This document shows positions 1-11,646 of a DNA stretch of 60,000 bases, in pieces. The stretch covers positions 53,279,636 to 53,339,635 of the forward strand of contig NC_081414.1 in assembly GCF_030272615.1 (NCBI RefSeq), read 5' to 3'. The translations under genes were made by a program, and so were the position numbers. The notes beneath the pieces are model-generated. The model saw only the letters and a list, made by a program, of their open reading frames with translations. It was not told the origin of the DNA and made no database searches. This stretch comes from Cryptomeria japonica. Taxonomy: Eukaryota > Streptophyta > Pinopsida > Cupressales > Cupressaceae. Position 1 is the first letter of the stretch. Each line of letters begins with the position of its first letter.

Positions 1-168
1 GTATCTCTCTCTCATTCTCTCCCTCTCTCCTCCCCCTCTCTCCCTTTCTCATTACCTCTCTTTCTCACTCTCTCCCTCTCTTCGCACCTCTCTCTCTAGT
101 CCCTTGTACTCTCCTTCCATCCCTTCCTCCCTCTCACTCAGACTCTCTCTATCTCTCACCCTCTATCC

Positions 169-205
<37 letters not shown>

Positions 206-326
206 AGTCCCCTTCTCTATGTCTCTCTCTATCTCTATCTCTCCCTCTATTTCCCTCTCTCTCTCTAGTCTCTTGTACTCTCCTTCCATCCCTTCCTCCC
301 TCTCACTCAGACTCTCTCTATCTCTC

Positions 327-364
<38 letters not shown>

Positions 365-736
365 AGTCCCCTTCTCTGTGTCACTCTCTATCTCTATCTC
401 TCCCTCTATTTCCCTCTCTCTCTCTCTCCATCTCTGTCTCCCCCTCCCTTTACCTTTCTCTATCTCTGTCTCCCCCCTCTCTCTCTCTTTGAGTCCCCTT
501 CTATGTGTCGCTCTCTATCTCTCCCTCTATTTCCCCCTCTCTCTCTCCATCTCTCTCTCCCCCTCCCTTTCCCTTTATCTATCTCTCTCTCCCCCTCGCT
601 CTCTCTCTCCATCTCTCTTTCTCTCATTTATCTCTTATCTCTCCCTCTTAGGCTTTATCTCTCTATCTCACTCTCCTCGTCTCTTAGTTGTATCTCTCTC
701 CCATTCCCTCCCTCTCCCCCCCTCTCTCCCTCCCTA
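1..736. repeat. Polypyrimidine CT-rich low-complexity tract
   Basis: The + strand is almost pure C and T for over 700 bases, with pure (CT)n runs near 173-204 and 330-361. There is higher-order order inside it. A block of about 70 bases starting near 98 recurs near 266, and a block containing GAGTCCCC or AAGTCCCC recurs near 205, 362 and 488. The tract therefore grew by duplicating units of about 130-170 bases as well as by slippage. Long open frames rich in Ser, Leu and Pro here only reflect the absence of purines and are not genes. Confidence 0.95.
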
Positions 737-1752
737 GGGATCTATGCATCTGTCCTAAGGGGTCATAGGACACCATATGACTCCTTAGGATACCATATGA
801 CCCATAACGATACATAAGAGGTCATATGGAGTCCTATGGGGTCATAGGACACCATATGACCCCTTAGCACACCATACAACCCATAATGACACCAAATGGT
901 GTCTTAAGGCATCATAGAACACTATATGACCTCTTAGGACACCATACAACCCATAATGACACCAAATGGTGTCCTAAGGGGTCATAGACCACTATATGAC
1001 CTCTTAGGACACCACATGACCCATAACGACACCATATGGAGTCCTAAGGTGTCAAATGGTTTTCGAAGGGGTTGTAGGAAACCATATGACCCCTAACGAC
1101 ACCATACGGTATCCTAAGGGGTCATAAGGTGTCCTAGGGGTCATAGTACACCATAAGACACATAATGACACAATATGGTGTCCTAAGGGGTCATAGGACA
1201 CCATATGACCCTTAGAACACAATATGACCCCTAACATCTAAGGGGTCATAGGACACTATATGATCCCTTAGCACACCATAGGACCTATAATGACACCAAA
1301 TAGTGTCCTAAGGACTCATAGAACACCATATGACCCTTTGGGATACCATATGGTGTTGTTATGGGTCGTATGGTGTCATGAGTGGTCGTATGGCATCCTA
1401 TGACCCCTTAGGACACCATATGGTGTCGTTATGGGTCGTATGGTGTCTTAAGGGGTCATATAGTGTCCTAAGGGGTCATAGGACACCATATGACCTCTTA
1501 GGAAATATTATGACTTTGTATGACACCTAAGGGATCATATGGTGTCCTAAGGGGTCATAGAACACAATATGACCCTTTAGGACACCATACAACCCATAAC
1601 ACCACCATATGGAGTCCTAAGGGGTCATATGGTGTCCTAAGGGATCATAGAACACCATATGACCCCTTAGGACACCATATGACACATAACGACACCTAAG
1701 GGGTCATAAGACACCATATGACCCCTTAGTACACCATACAACCCATAAAGAT
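737..1752. repeat. Degenerate palindromic minisatellite
   Basis: The stretch is built from modules of about 20 bases close to GGTCATATGGTGTCCTAAGG, present in both orientations (the reverse form reads like CCTTAGGACACCATATGACC). Opposite modules lie side by side, for example around 1180-1215 and 1620-1690, so each strand can fold into many hairpins. Spacer words such as CAACCCATAATGACACC recur between modules. The copies are diverged. No coding potential is visible. Confidence 0.9.
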
Positions 1753-1920
1753 TATCCAACCAATACATCCACATGATCCAAAGAAACCAATATGTTCATC
1801 TTCTTCAAACGTTCTATTTTATATCCTATCTTCTTTCAAAAAAAAGAAAACCGACCACCTTGTAAATCTTCTTATCACCTCATCTATATGCAAACAAAAA
1901 GAAGATATATTGGAGGGAGA

Positions 1921-1964
<44 letters not shown>

Positions 1965-2180
1965 CACCTTGTACGTGCTTGAGAGGGGGAGAGAGGGAAA
2001 CAACACACATATGTGTGTCTATATATGCTTAATATATTATATATTATTGTATACATATATATATGTATAAATTTTTTATATATTATATATTTTTATCATA
2101 TATATAAACTATATATAATATGTATATACACATATTATATATACAATATCATATTATACACACTCTCAAAATTTAAACAA
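1753..2180. other. Spacer with GA microsatellite and AT-rich stretch
   Basis: This is non-coding DNA. It holds a pure (GA)n run at about 1922-1963 and an AT-rich stretch at about 2015-2160 made of TATATA-type words. The opposite purine/pyrimidine bias to the 1-736 tract (GA here, CT there, on the same strand) is noted without an interpretation. No gene is seen. Confidence 0.75.
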
Positions 2181-2184
2181 ACTT

Positions 2185-2376
2185 AGCGCGTACGCGCTTT
2201 TTATACTAAAAATAGCGCGTACGCGCTTTTTATACTAAAAATAGCGCGTACGCGCTTTTTATACTAAAAATAGCGTGTATGCGCTTTTTATAGTTAAGAT
2301 AGAGCATACACGCATCTTACACAATGAGTACCTCATATGCGCTTTTTATACCATAGGTACCTCGTACGCGCTTTTG
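2185..2376. repeat. 29-bp tandem array with CG-rich palindromic core
   Basis: The 14-bp perfect palindrome AGCGCGTACGCGCT occurs at 2185-2198, 2214-2227 and 2243-2256, exactly 29 bp apart. The spacer is TTTTATACTAAAAAT. A fourth copy at 2272-2285 has CpG changed to TpG or CpA (AGCGTGTATGCGCT). Decayed copies follow to about 2376. The core is CpG-dense inside very AT-rich DNA. The decay at CpG sites fits methylation and deamination. Confidence 0.93.
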
Positions 2377-3240
2377 ACTGTTTAGGCTTGGAAATAGGCC
2401 TGGATGACAAAGCTACGGTTTGGAAGTTTGATTTCCCTCCATTTCCCTCATTTTTTACATGTTTTATTTTATCAACTTGATTTCTCGACTTTGTCATCAT
2501 CAAGTGGGTATTTCTAAAATTACCACCATATTTTCACCCATCTCCTGAGCTTTCTAACCATATATTTTTTTTAAAATTTGAACAACAATAACATATTATT
2601 ATTGAATTTCTTTTACCAGTGTCTTTATAGTTCTCACAGACATACGTGAACCATTTTTTAATAACTTTTGATATGCTTATCAAAATTTAAAAAACTTTAT
2701 ATATTATTGTAGTGCACTTGATTATTTACAATTTAAAAAATAATAAAATTATTTTTTGATTTTTTTAGTGCAACTTATGCTTCACGCACAAACAGGTACC
2801 TAATTTTCAGGATGTGATTAATTGGAAAAATCATTAAAAAAAAATACTAACCAAAAAATAACAAAAAAATACACATCTTCTAGTGCTCACTCTTAACTAT
2901 CTTTCTACCAAAGGATTTGTCAAAATACTAAATCTAACTATGAATTTTTTGATGCGCACGTCAGACACTATGCTATGTTTTTTCTGAAAAAATCAAGGTC
3001 TATTTTTTGTGCGTGAAGGATTTGAGCCCCTTAATATTATCCAATTTTGAAAAAGTTTAGTATTTTGGAAACTAGATTCAAATTAATACAATATTTGTTC
3101 TTTGATTATCTTCATATCTTGAGTGGATGACTTTCAAATTTTGCCTCCAAGTTCAGGTTCACTTGATTTCAGAAAAAAAAAAAGTGTTCACTTATACCCC
3201 CTTTTTTACCACCATCTTTATGCACTTACCCAGATCCAAG
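2377..3240. other. AT-rich spacer, no gene seen
   Basis: AT-rich DNA without a convincing reading frame, LTR end or tandem array. Short A and T runs occur (for example 3171-3182). The first recognisable copia sequence begins just downstream, and no LTR or primer site precedes it. Copia A therefore lost its 5' end, or the junction lies somewhere in this spacer. Confidence 0.6.
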
Positions 3241-3246
3241 AAAATC

Positions 3247-3917
3247 AAACAGTGCTACATAGTGGATGAGGAAGGAGTAAGTGATGACTCTGAGGATGAA
3301 CCAACAACAAACTCTGCTAGTGGATTTGGCAATGGAAAGGAATGGGTGTTCTATGCTTTAAAAGAAGATGAACTAGAACCGTTTATCATGAATGAAGAAA
3401 AGGCCTTGGCAACAAAAGTTAAAGATAAGGATGAATGGGTAATTGACAGTGGATGCTCACATCATATGACTGGAGATAAAAGATTTTTTGTCCCTGCAAG
3501 AATACAGTGGTGGTCAAGTAAGATTTGGAGATGACAAAGCATGTATGATCAAAGGTAGAGGTATTATTTCTCTGGATGGCAAGCATAATACTGATAATGT
3601 CTATTATGTAGAAGGTTTAAAGCATAATCTCTTAAGTGTTGGTCAATTGGTGGAAAAGGATTTCCAAATTCAATTTAAAGATAGAAAATGCAAAATCATT
3701 AACAAAATTGGTTTGGAGATTGCAACCGGTACTTATACTGGAGGTAATATCTTTCACTTGAATACTGGTAATAAGACATGTTTGATTCCTCATATTGATG
3801 AGAGTTGGTTATGGCATATGAGGTTGTGTCATGTTAATTTTGATTGTATTGTTAAGATCAGTTCAATAAAGACAATTAGAGATATACCTAAGATTATGAA
3901 GCCTCATAATCTGGTAT
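3247..3917 (+). pseudogene. Copia A Gag C-terminus, protease and pre-integrase domain
   Basis: The translation starts within an acidic linker (IVDEEGVSDDSEDE) that matches the linker of copia B, then gives the aspartic protease motif in DEWVIDSGCSHHMTGDK with Asp-Ser-Gly intact. A frameshift near 3490-3500 moves the frame. The continuation contains KHNLLSVGQLVEKDF and the pre-integrase histidine segment WLWHMRLCHVNFD. The piece ends at 3917, before the GTAAG target duplication of gypsy A. Its continuation is at 11647. In an intact element these segments process the polyprotein and begin the integrase zinc-binding region. Confidence 0.88.
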
Positions 3918-3922
3918 GTAAG

Positions 3923-5411
3923 TGGTGCAGGAGCACCTCTTCAACAAGAAAATCATGGCTCTGAGGATGAAGACTAGGATCATAGTGTTTGCCTTTGTCT
4001 CTTGTGTTTATGCAAGTTTCATGTATTCAATAAAGACCCCACCATGTAAACCAATGTCACGGATTAAGCAATTTGATAAGCCAATTGGGACAATATGGTC
4101 AATAGGGGTAGTTGGATGTTTGTTTTTGTGTTTGATAGGTTTTTAGGTTTTCCTAGTGGTTTTTGGTTGATCCAAGTGTGTGGATCCCAACCTCAGAGAG
4201 TTTGACAACTTTTTATGCAAAAATGCAACTTTTGAAAGTGCAACTTTTCAAAATGCGGTTGATGTAAGCCTCTCAATGGCTCCAACCTCTTCCAAATTCG
4301 GTTGAAAACTGTTGAGAGGTCTATAAGCCTTGTGGACATGATTCCCAAGATAGGTGATGTTGTGATTTGAAGTTGGAAGCAATAAGACACAAACAAGATT
4401 GAGTTTTCCCAGAAATTCTGAGTTTGCAAAAGTTGTATGATCTTGTACGAAGTGAATTGAGCCACACCATTCATGGAGTAGATGGAAGAATGGACTAGAT
4501 TTGATTTGGTGGTGGTCTGAGGATTTTATTGTTTCTGTGTAGTGAGAACCCTCCATTTTTCTGATTGTAACTTGGAAAGTAAGGGTTTCGCTAGGGTTTT
4601 AGCCAAAAATGGCCATATCTTGCATTCTAGTCAACTAGAAGTTTCTTCTTTGGTGGAGTGCAGGATTAGCCTATGTATTTTAGGATTTTCATGGGTTTTT
4701 TTAGAGGAGACTTGGTTGTGAGGAGAAAGAAGCAAAACTAGGTAGGCATCTCTATGTGACTACCTTAAACAAATTTAAGACAATCATCATAAAATCTGAT
4801 AGCGATGGATTCCAGGTGTGCAAACCTGGAATTAGAGGTTATTAACCATTCCCCAAATTCTCATAAATCTGGTTTTGCATTTGGGATACCGATAATGGTG
4901 GTTGCTTTGTAAATTAGGCCTAATCACCCTAATTAGGTCGCTAGGCTTCTAAGGGGTTTAGACCCTTAGGTTGCAGATCTTGCCAACCCATTTTGGGGAT
5001 GAGTGTAACTCCCAAAAGGGTATCTTGAATGGTGAGTAGTTTTTCAGATTGTGTGGAAGATTTTGGATTTAAGGTCAATTCTCTCGGTAAATAGGGCTAC
5101 TAGCCTAGGGGGTAGGTTTTCAAAGGAGGTATAAGGATTTGAAGACAAAACCCTAAACCAATACTTGGAACAGTCCTTAGTAGTCATGAATGGACCAATT
5201 CCAAAGCCCCTAAGAGAAGGAGTTACTGGTGAGGCATGTTAGAGAAGTTGAAGCCATTTACTCATCTTGAGTAGGTGTTAGGCTTGAGAAGTGGAGAGTA
5301 GTTCAAAACCTTAAGATGTGGAGTCCTTCCTTGTAGGGTCATTTTGTCATTTGAAGGGTTAGACTCTAACCTTTTGGACTTGTCCTTAGGTGTAAGAAGG
5401 CCTCTGCATCA
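3923..5411 (+). repeat. Gypsy A 5' LTR
   Basis: Starts TGGTGCAGGAGC and ends CTCTGCATCA. It is 1489 bp, the same length as the 3' copy. The LTR would carry the promoter and polyadenylation signals, but I could not place a TATA box with confidence. The preceding GTAAG is the target duplication. Confidence 0.95.
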
Positions 5412-5413
5412 AG

Positions 5414-5425
5414 TGGTATCAGAGC
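5414..5425 (+). promoter_or_regulatory. Gypsy A primer-binding site
   Basis: TGGTATCAGAGC lies two bases after the 5' LTR. It is complementary to the 3' end of plant initiator methionine tRNA, the usual primer for minus-strand synthesis in many plant elements. Confidence 0.88.
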
Positions 5426-5499
5426 ATAGGAGTGTACTTTGGACTGGAGAAGAAGACAAGATGTGAAAAGAAGAGGGATCCCAAGATATCCCATCAAGG

Positions 5500-6580
5500 A
5501 TGACCAATGCTGATTTGGCTATCTTGGTAAAGAAGCAGATGGTAGAGAGCAGAACAGTCAGGGTGGAGAATTAGGCCTTGAGGAATGAAATGGACCAGTT
5601 GAAGGGCAAAGTGGAGAGGGGAGAGAGAGACTCTCGAGGAGATAAAGAAGGGGATGAAGAGGAGATCCCTAGGCAGGAAGAACTAGAGGTTCCCACGAAC
5701 CAAAGACCCCTGATGAGTGTGGTCAAGTCCATGGAAAGAATATCAATGAATGTGAAGTTGGATCTGCTAGTGTTTTCTGGTAAGATGGAACCGGATATAG
5801 TGATGGAGTGGATAGACTCCTTAGACAACTTCTTTGAGAGTGAAGACATACTAGAGCACCAAAGGGTGAAGATGGCCCAATCCAAAATGAAAGGGGTTGA
5901 ACTGACTTGGTGGACTTTCATCCAAGATGAGAGGGTGAAAGAGGGAAAGAGAAAAGTGGCTACTTGGAAGAAGATGATGGCTTTGGTGAAGTAAGCCTAT
6001 GTTCCAGTGGACTCCAATGTCCTATTGCATAAGAGGAGACATAATTTGAAGTAGAAGGAGATGGACGTGAGTTCCTATGCAAAGGAGTTCATGAAGTTGT
6101 GTTTGAAGACTAAGGTAAAGGAGAGTGAAGATGAGAAGGTGGCGAGATATCTCAATGGACTAATATTTGCCATCCAAGAAGATTTGAACCTCCACACCCC
6201 GGAGACAGTCCAAAAGTGCTTTCATTTGGCACTCAAGGTGGAGGAGAAGATAAAGAGGAGGCAGGAACAAAATAGAAGAGGAAAAGGGAGATAGCAAAGA
6301 GGGGGAAGAAGTCCTTTCAGAGGCAAAGGAAGTGGTTTTGGATACCAAGGTGAGTCTAATCAAGAGGGCACCAGAGGAGAGAGCAGTTACAACCAAGGAG
6401 GAGGCTACAATCAAAGAGGGAACTTTAGGGGCAGAAGACCATTCTCTAGAGGAAGATCCCAAGGTAGGGGACCTCCTAGATTCTACAAATTCAACCAAGA
6501 AGGGCACATGGCCAATAGATGTTTGGAGAAGGCTACAAGCTCCATGGAAGAACAAAGGAGCGATTTTGTGTAGGAATTAG
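5500..6580 (+). pseudogene. Gypsy A Gag (broken)
   Basis: The ATG at 5500 gives MTNADLAILVKK, matching the Gag start of gypsy B (MVTNAELAKK), so I chose it over later ATGs. The capsid-like region includes LLVFSGKMEPDIVMEWID and ELTWWTFIQDERVKEGKR, then a basic region (KRRQEQNRRGKGR). In-frame stops occur around 5572, 5992 and 6052, and a frameshift lies near 6300. The zinc knuckle expected at the C-terminus is scrambled (around 6480-6550). An intact Gag would form the virus-like particle. Confidence 0.82.
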
Positions 6581-6591
6581 ATTGCCAAAGT

Positions 6592-7070
6592 GTGGCAAGT
6601 GCAAACACCTATCGAAGTGTAAATGCTCCTGATAGATATGGCCACCCTGAAAGAGGAGAGGCTCTGATGATGAGGAGAGTAGTAACCACCATGAAGGTAC
6701 CTGACAAGGAGCCCCCACAAAGAAAGTCTCTTTTCAAGACTACCTGCAAGGCAGGAGGAAAGGTATGCAAGGTCTTGATAGGCTTCGGTTCTACTGAAAA
6801 CTTTGTATCACTTGAAATGGTGGAGAAGCTTAAGTTGAGAAGGTTGCCACATCCTTACCCCTATAAGGTTTGATGGCTCACCCAAGGTCAGCAAGTAGTG
6901 GTAGAAGAGCAGGCATGGGTGGAGTTTCAGATTGGATCATACAAGGATAGATTTCTATTTGATATAGCTAAGATAGATGTATGTCACCTCCTATTTGGGA
7001 GACCATGGTAGTTTGATTTGAAGGCTTACCATGATGGGGTTAGAAACACATTCAATCACCAAAGATGGTA
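6592..7070 (+). pseudogene. Gypsy A aspartic protease region (broken)
   Basis: The segment KVCKVLIGFGSTENFVS corresponds to the protease active site. Gypsy B reads VIIDLGSIDNIIS at this place, so the catalytic Asp is replaced by Gly in gypsy A. Downstream text (QQVVVEEQAWVEFQIG, then LLFGRPW) matches the flap and C-terminal part of such proteases, with stop codons near 6871 and 7008. It is inactive as written. Confidence 0.78.
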
Positions 7071-7324
7071 AGGTGATATAACTTTTACCTCTGATGGAGA
7101 GTGAGATAGAACATAAGGGAAAGGATGCCAAAGTGTTGTTGATAGAAGGGAAGCAGTTCATGAAGGAGATGGTAGAGAAGGATGCAGTTTGCTATGGCCT
7201 CATTCCCAAGTCCAAGGTGAGAAAGAAGGAGTAGTTTGCAGAGAGAAAAGAAGAAGGACAAAGGCACATAGACCCTACAGTCAGACATTTACTTGACAAG
7301 TACAAAGATATCATCTTAGATGGA

Positions 7325-8812
7325 ATGCTAAGATCCCTACCACCGGTAAGAGACATAAGTCATTACATAGATCTAATCCCTGGATCTACCTTACCAAATA
7401 AAGAAGCATACAAACTTACTCCAAATCAAAATGCAGAGATGGAAAGACAAATTGAGGAGTTCTTTGAATCAGGGCTAATTGGCAAAAGGTTAATCCCATG
7501 TGTAGTACATGCTTTCCTTGCACTCAAGAAAGAAGGAACTCGGAGGCTATGCATAGACTCAAGGGCCATCAACAAGATAACTATAAGGTATAGGTTCACA
7601 ATCCCTAGGATAGAGGATTTACGTGATTGCTTAGGGAGTGCTAAATATTTCACCAAAATGGATCTAAAGAGTGGATACCATTAGACTAGAATAAGGCTAG
7701 GGGATGAATGGAAAACAAATTTTAAAACCAATGAGGGGTTGTATGAGTGGAAGGTCATTCCATTTGGGTTGTCCAACACTCCTAGTACCTTTATGAGGTT
7801 GATGAATGAGGTCTTGGTGGAGTTCATAGGAAAGTTTGCGATAGTATACCTTGATGATATCTTGATCTTTAGCCACTCAAGGGAAGAGCACCTCAAACAT
7901 ATAGATATGGCCCTCAAAAGGTTACATGAAGAGAAGCTAATGATAAATTTGGATAAGTGTTTGCTCATGCAGGAGGAGATCATCTACTTGGGCTTTGTAA
8001 TCTCACAAGGTGAGTTGAAAATGGACCAAGAGAAGGTAAGTGCCATATTGTCTTGGCCTACACCTAAAACTATGAATGATGTCTGGAGTTTCCATGGCTT
8101 AGAAACTTTTTATAGGAAGTTTATAAGGGGATTTAGTCATCTTTTTGCACCAATGCTTGACACCATAAAGGGAGGACAAAAGTGCAAGTTTAGTTGGACC
8201 AAGGAGGCAAATGACTCATTTGAAAATTTGAAGAAGAAAGTTGCTAAACAAGCAGTCCTTGCTCTACTAGACTTCAACAAGATATTTTAGGTGGAACATG
8301 ATGCAAGCCACATGGCTATTGGAGTAGTACTCAGTGAGGAAGGAAGGCCAAATTCCTTTTGTAGTGAAAAGATAAATGATGCCAAGAGGAGATACTCATC
8401 CTATGACTTGGAGATGTATGCTTTGGTTCAGTCATTGAGGAAACAAAGGCACTATTTGTTGCCTAAAGAGTTCATAGTTTTTACTAATAATCGGACTCTA
8501 AGCTTCATAAACAATCAAGAGAAGTTAAACCACTGGCACATGAAGTGGGCAAAAATCCTACAAGCTCTCACCTTCAACCTTAAGCACAAAAAGGGGGTCA
8601 AGAACAAAGTTGCATATGCTTTTAGCAAGAGGGTTTTAACTGTCAATCAAATCAAGATGGAAAGTGTTGGCATTAACTCCTTGAAGAACATGTATGATGT
8701 TGATGAAGAATTTGGAGAGATCTACAAGGTATGTGAGTCTTTTGGTGACTGGTACCATGATCAATTTTATGAATTTCTAATACAAGAGGGATTTCTATTT
8801 AAAGGTGGATAG
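7325..8812 (+). pseudogene. Gypsy A reverse transcriptase and RNase H (stops only)
   Basis: One frame continues through RT motifs: [43 protein letters not shown]-type VIPFGLSN, and the catalytic YLDD in [12 protein letters not shown]. RNase H follows with VEHDASHMAIGVVLS and SSYDLEMYALVQSL. TAG stops at 7682, 8288 and 8810 interrupt it, at least two of them where glutamine is expected (gypsy B has GGQLCVP opposite the last one). There are no frameshifts in this stretch. Confidence 0.9.
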
Positions 8813-10080
8813 TTATGCATTCCTAAGTGTTCAATGAGACTGAATATCATTAGGTAGCAGCATTGTGGAGCAATGGCAGTTCATTTTGGTCTTGACAAGA
8901 CTCTTGAACTTGTGAAAAGACATTACTACTGGCCTAAGTTGCAGGCAGATGTAAGGAAGTTTGTGGAGACATGTGTAATCTGTCAAAAAGCCAAGGGAAA
9001 ATCCACCAATGCAGGCTTGTACCAACCCTTAACCATTCCTTCTAGGTCATGGGAGAGCATAAGCATGAACTTTGTGTTGGATCTACCTAGGACAAGAAGG
9101 GGATTTGATAGTGTCTTTGTAGTGGTGGACAAATTTAGCAAAATGACTCATTTCTTGCCATGTAAAACCTCTTGTGATGCCTCATATGTTGCATACTTTT
9201 TTTTCAAAGAAATAGTCTGGATACATGGGTTGCCACTAAACATAGTTTCAGATAGGGATGTGAAGTTCATAGGTCATTTTTGGAGGACCCTTTGGAAGAA
9301 GTTGCGAATTAACCTAGCTTTCTCATCACCCTACCATCCTCAAATGGATGGACAAACTAAAGTTGTCAATAGGTCCTTAGGGAACCTATTACAATGTTTG
9401 ACAAGACAACATGGAGAGAAATGGGATAATATACTGTCACAGGCAGAGTTCTCATATAATGACACCATAAATAGAAGCACAGGGAAGTCTCCTTTTTAAA
9501 TTATGTATGGCATCCACCCACGGGGTGTATTGGAGTTGAGGGATTTGCCCAAGGAAGAGCCCATTAGTGCAAATGGTGAAGCTTTTGCATCAACCATCAA
9601 GGTGGTCCATGAACAAGTGAAGTCTCATCCTCAACAATCTGAAGTGAAGTACAAGGCTTATGCTGATAAGAAAAAGAGAGATGTGCAGTTTAGTGTTGGG
9701 GACTTGGTATGGGTACATTTGAAGAAGGAGAGACTCCCAAAAGGTAAGCACACCAAGCTCATGCAGAGGAAGATTGGACCATGTCAGATTTTGAAGAAAT
9801 GTGGGCAGAATGCCTATGAAATCCAACTTCCTCTTGATCTTGGATTGTCACCCATTTTCAATGTGTGTGATCTTACACTTTTCAAAGATGATAGCAATGA
9901 AGTGGAGGAACCAATATAGGTTGCAGCAGATGATGATATTCCAAAGCATTATTCACCAAAGTTGAGCAATATTATAGACACTAGAATTACAAAGAGGACA
10001 AGGAAAAAGGATTACATCAAGTATTTAGTGGCTTGGTAGGACAAACCAGACTCTAAGGCAGTTTGGATGACAGATAAACA
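8813..10080 (+). pseudogene. Gypsy A integrase and C-terminal chromodomain (broken)
   Basis: The frame continues with the zinc-binding segment (HFGLDKTLELVKRHYYWPK, CVICQKAKG). The catalytic core has ISMNFVLDLPRT, where the first Asp is now Asn (codon 9068-9070), and DGQTKVVNRSLGN, where the Glu is now Lys (codon 9359-9361). The middle Asp is kept in SDRDVKF. The end (TRKKDYIKYLVAW, stop, DKPDSKAVWM) is a chromodomain, which in chromoviruses guides integration to marked chromatin. Stops lie at 8855, 9497, 9917 and about 10037. It cannot integrate DNA as written. Confidence 0.88.
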
Positions 10081-10152
10081 AATTTCCAACCATGGTGTAG
10101 ACCTCCAAACTCTGATCTCAAGTGGGCTTGAGATCTCTTCTCCTAGGGAATA

Positions 10153-11641
10153 TGGTGCAAGAGAACCTCTTCAACAAGAAAATCATGTCTCTAAGGATGA
10201 AGACTAGGATCACAGTGTTTGTCTTAGTGTCTTGTGTTTATGCAAGTTTCATGTATTCAATAAAGACCCCGTCATGTAAACCAATGTCATTGATTAGGCA
10301 ATTTGATAAGACAATTGGGACAATGTGGTCAATAGGGGTAGTTGGATGTTTTTTTTTGTGTTTGATAGGTTTTTAGGATGTCTTAGTGGTGTTTGGTTGA
10401 TCCAAGTGTGTGTATCCTAACCTCAGTATGTTTGACAACTTTTTATGCAAAAATGCAACTTTTGAAAGTGCAACTTTTCAAAATGCAGTTGATGTAAGCC
10501 TCTCAACGGCTCCAGCCTCTTCCAAATTCAGTTGACAACTATTGAGAGGTCTATAAGCCTTGTGGACATGATTCCCAAGGTAGGTGATGTTGTGATTTGA
10601 AGTTGGAAGCAATAAGACACAAACAAGATTGAGTTTTCCTAGAAATTATATGTTTGCAGAAGTTGTTTGATCTTGTACGAAGTGAATTCAGCCACATCAT
10701 TCATGTAGTAGATGGAGGATTGAAATAGATTTTGTTTGGTGGTGGTCTAAGGCTTTGATTGTTTTTGTGTAGTCAGAACCCTCCATTTTTCTGACTGTAA
10801 CCCAGAAAGTAAGGGCTTGGCTAGGGTTTTAGCCAAAAATGGCCATATCTTGCATTCTAGTCAACTAGAAGTTTCTTCCTTTGGTGGAGTGTAGGATTGG
10901 CCCATTTATTTTAGGATTTTCATGGGTTTTTGTAGGGGAGACTTGGTTGTGAGGATAAAGAAGCAAAACTAGGTAGGCATCTCTATGTGACTACCTTAAG
11001 CAAATTTAGGATAGTCATCAGAAAATCTAATAGCGGTGGATTCCAAGCATGAAACCCTGAAATTAGAGGTTATTAACCATTCCCCACATGCTAATAAAGT
11101 TATTTTTCAGTTGGGATACTGATAATGGGGATTTCTTTGTAAATTAGGCCTAATTGCCCTCATTAGGTCTCTAGGCTTCTAAGGGGTTTAGACCCTTAGG
11201 TTGCAGATATTGCCAACCCATTTTGGAGATGAGTGTAACTCCCAAAAGGGTATTTGGAATGGTGAGTATTTTGTCAGAGTGTGTGGAATATTTTGGAGTT
11301 AAGACTAATTCTCTCGCTAAATAGGGCTACTAGCCTAGGGGGTAGGTTTCTAAAGGAGGTATAAGGATTTGAAGACAAAACCCTAAACCAATACTTGGAA
11401 CAGTCCTTAGTAGTCATGAATGTACCAATTCCAAAGCTCCTAAGAGAAGGAGTCATCGGTGAGGCATGTTAGAGAAGTTGAAGCCATTTACTCATCTTGA
11501 GTAGGTGTTAGGCTTGAGAAGTGGAGAGTAGTTCAAAACCTTAAGATGTGGAATCCTTACTTGTAGGGTCATTTTTTCATTTGAAGGGTCATACCCTAAC
11601 CTTTTGGACTTATCCTTAAGTGTAATAAGGCCTCTGCATCA
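10153..11641 (+). repeat. Gypsy A 3' LTR
   Basis: Starts TGGTGCAAGAGA, ends CTCTGCATCA, 1489 bp, and is followed by the GTAAG target duplication at 11642-11646. The polypurine tract expected just upstream is degenerate (CCTAGGGAATA, against TGGGGGAGTA in gypsy B). Confidence 0.95.
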
Positions 11642-11646
11642 GTAAG

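Larger units (their letters stand above)
3923..11641 (+). mobile_element. Gypsy A: full-length chromodomain Ty3/gypsy element
   Basis: Two LTRs of exactly 1489 bp each (3923-5411 and 10153-11641) begin TGGTGCA and end TGCATCA. They are flanked by the 5-bp duplication GTAAG (3918-3922 and 11642-11646). A TGGTATCAGAGC primer site follows the 5' LTR. The order Gag, protease, RT, RNase H, integrase, chromodomain is that of plant chromoviruses. By eye the LTRs differ at about 20 of the first 230 positions, so the insertion is old. Seven in-frame stops interrupt pol but no frameshift is seen from 7325 to about 10080. The element is inside the integrase coding part of copia A. Confidence 0.95.

Noticed and set aside
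362-817. Long open frames rich in Ser, Leu and Pro in the CT tract
   Set aside because: They follow from the absence of purines, so stops cannot occur; no domain, start context or homologue is suggested.
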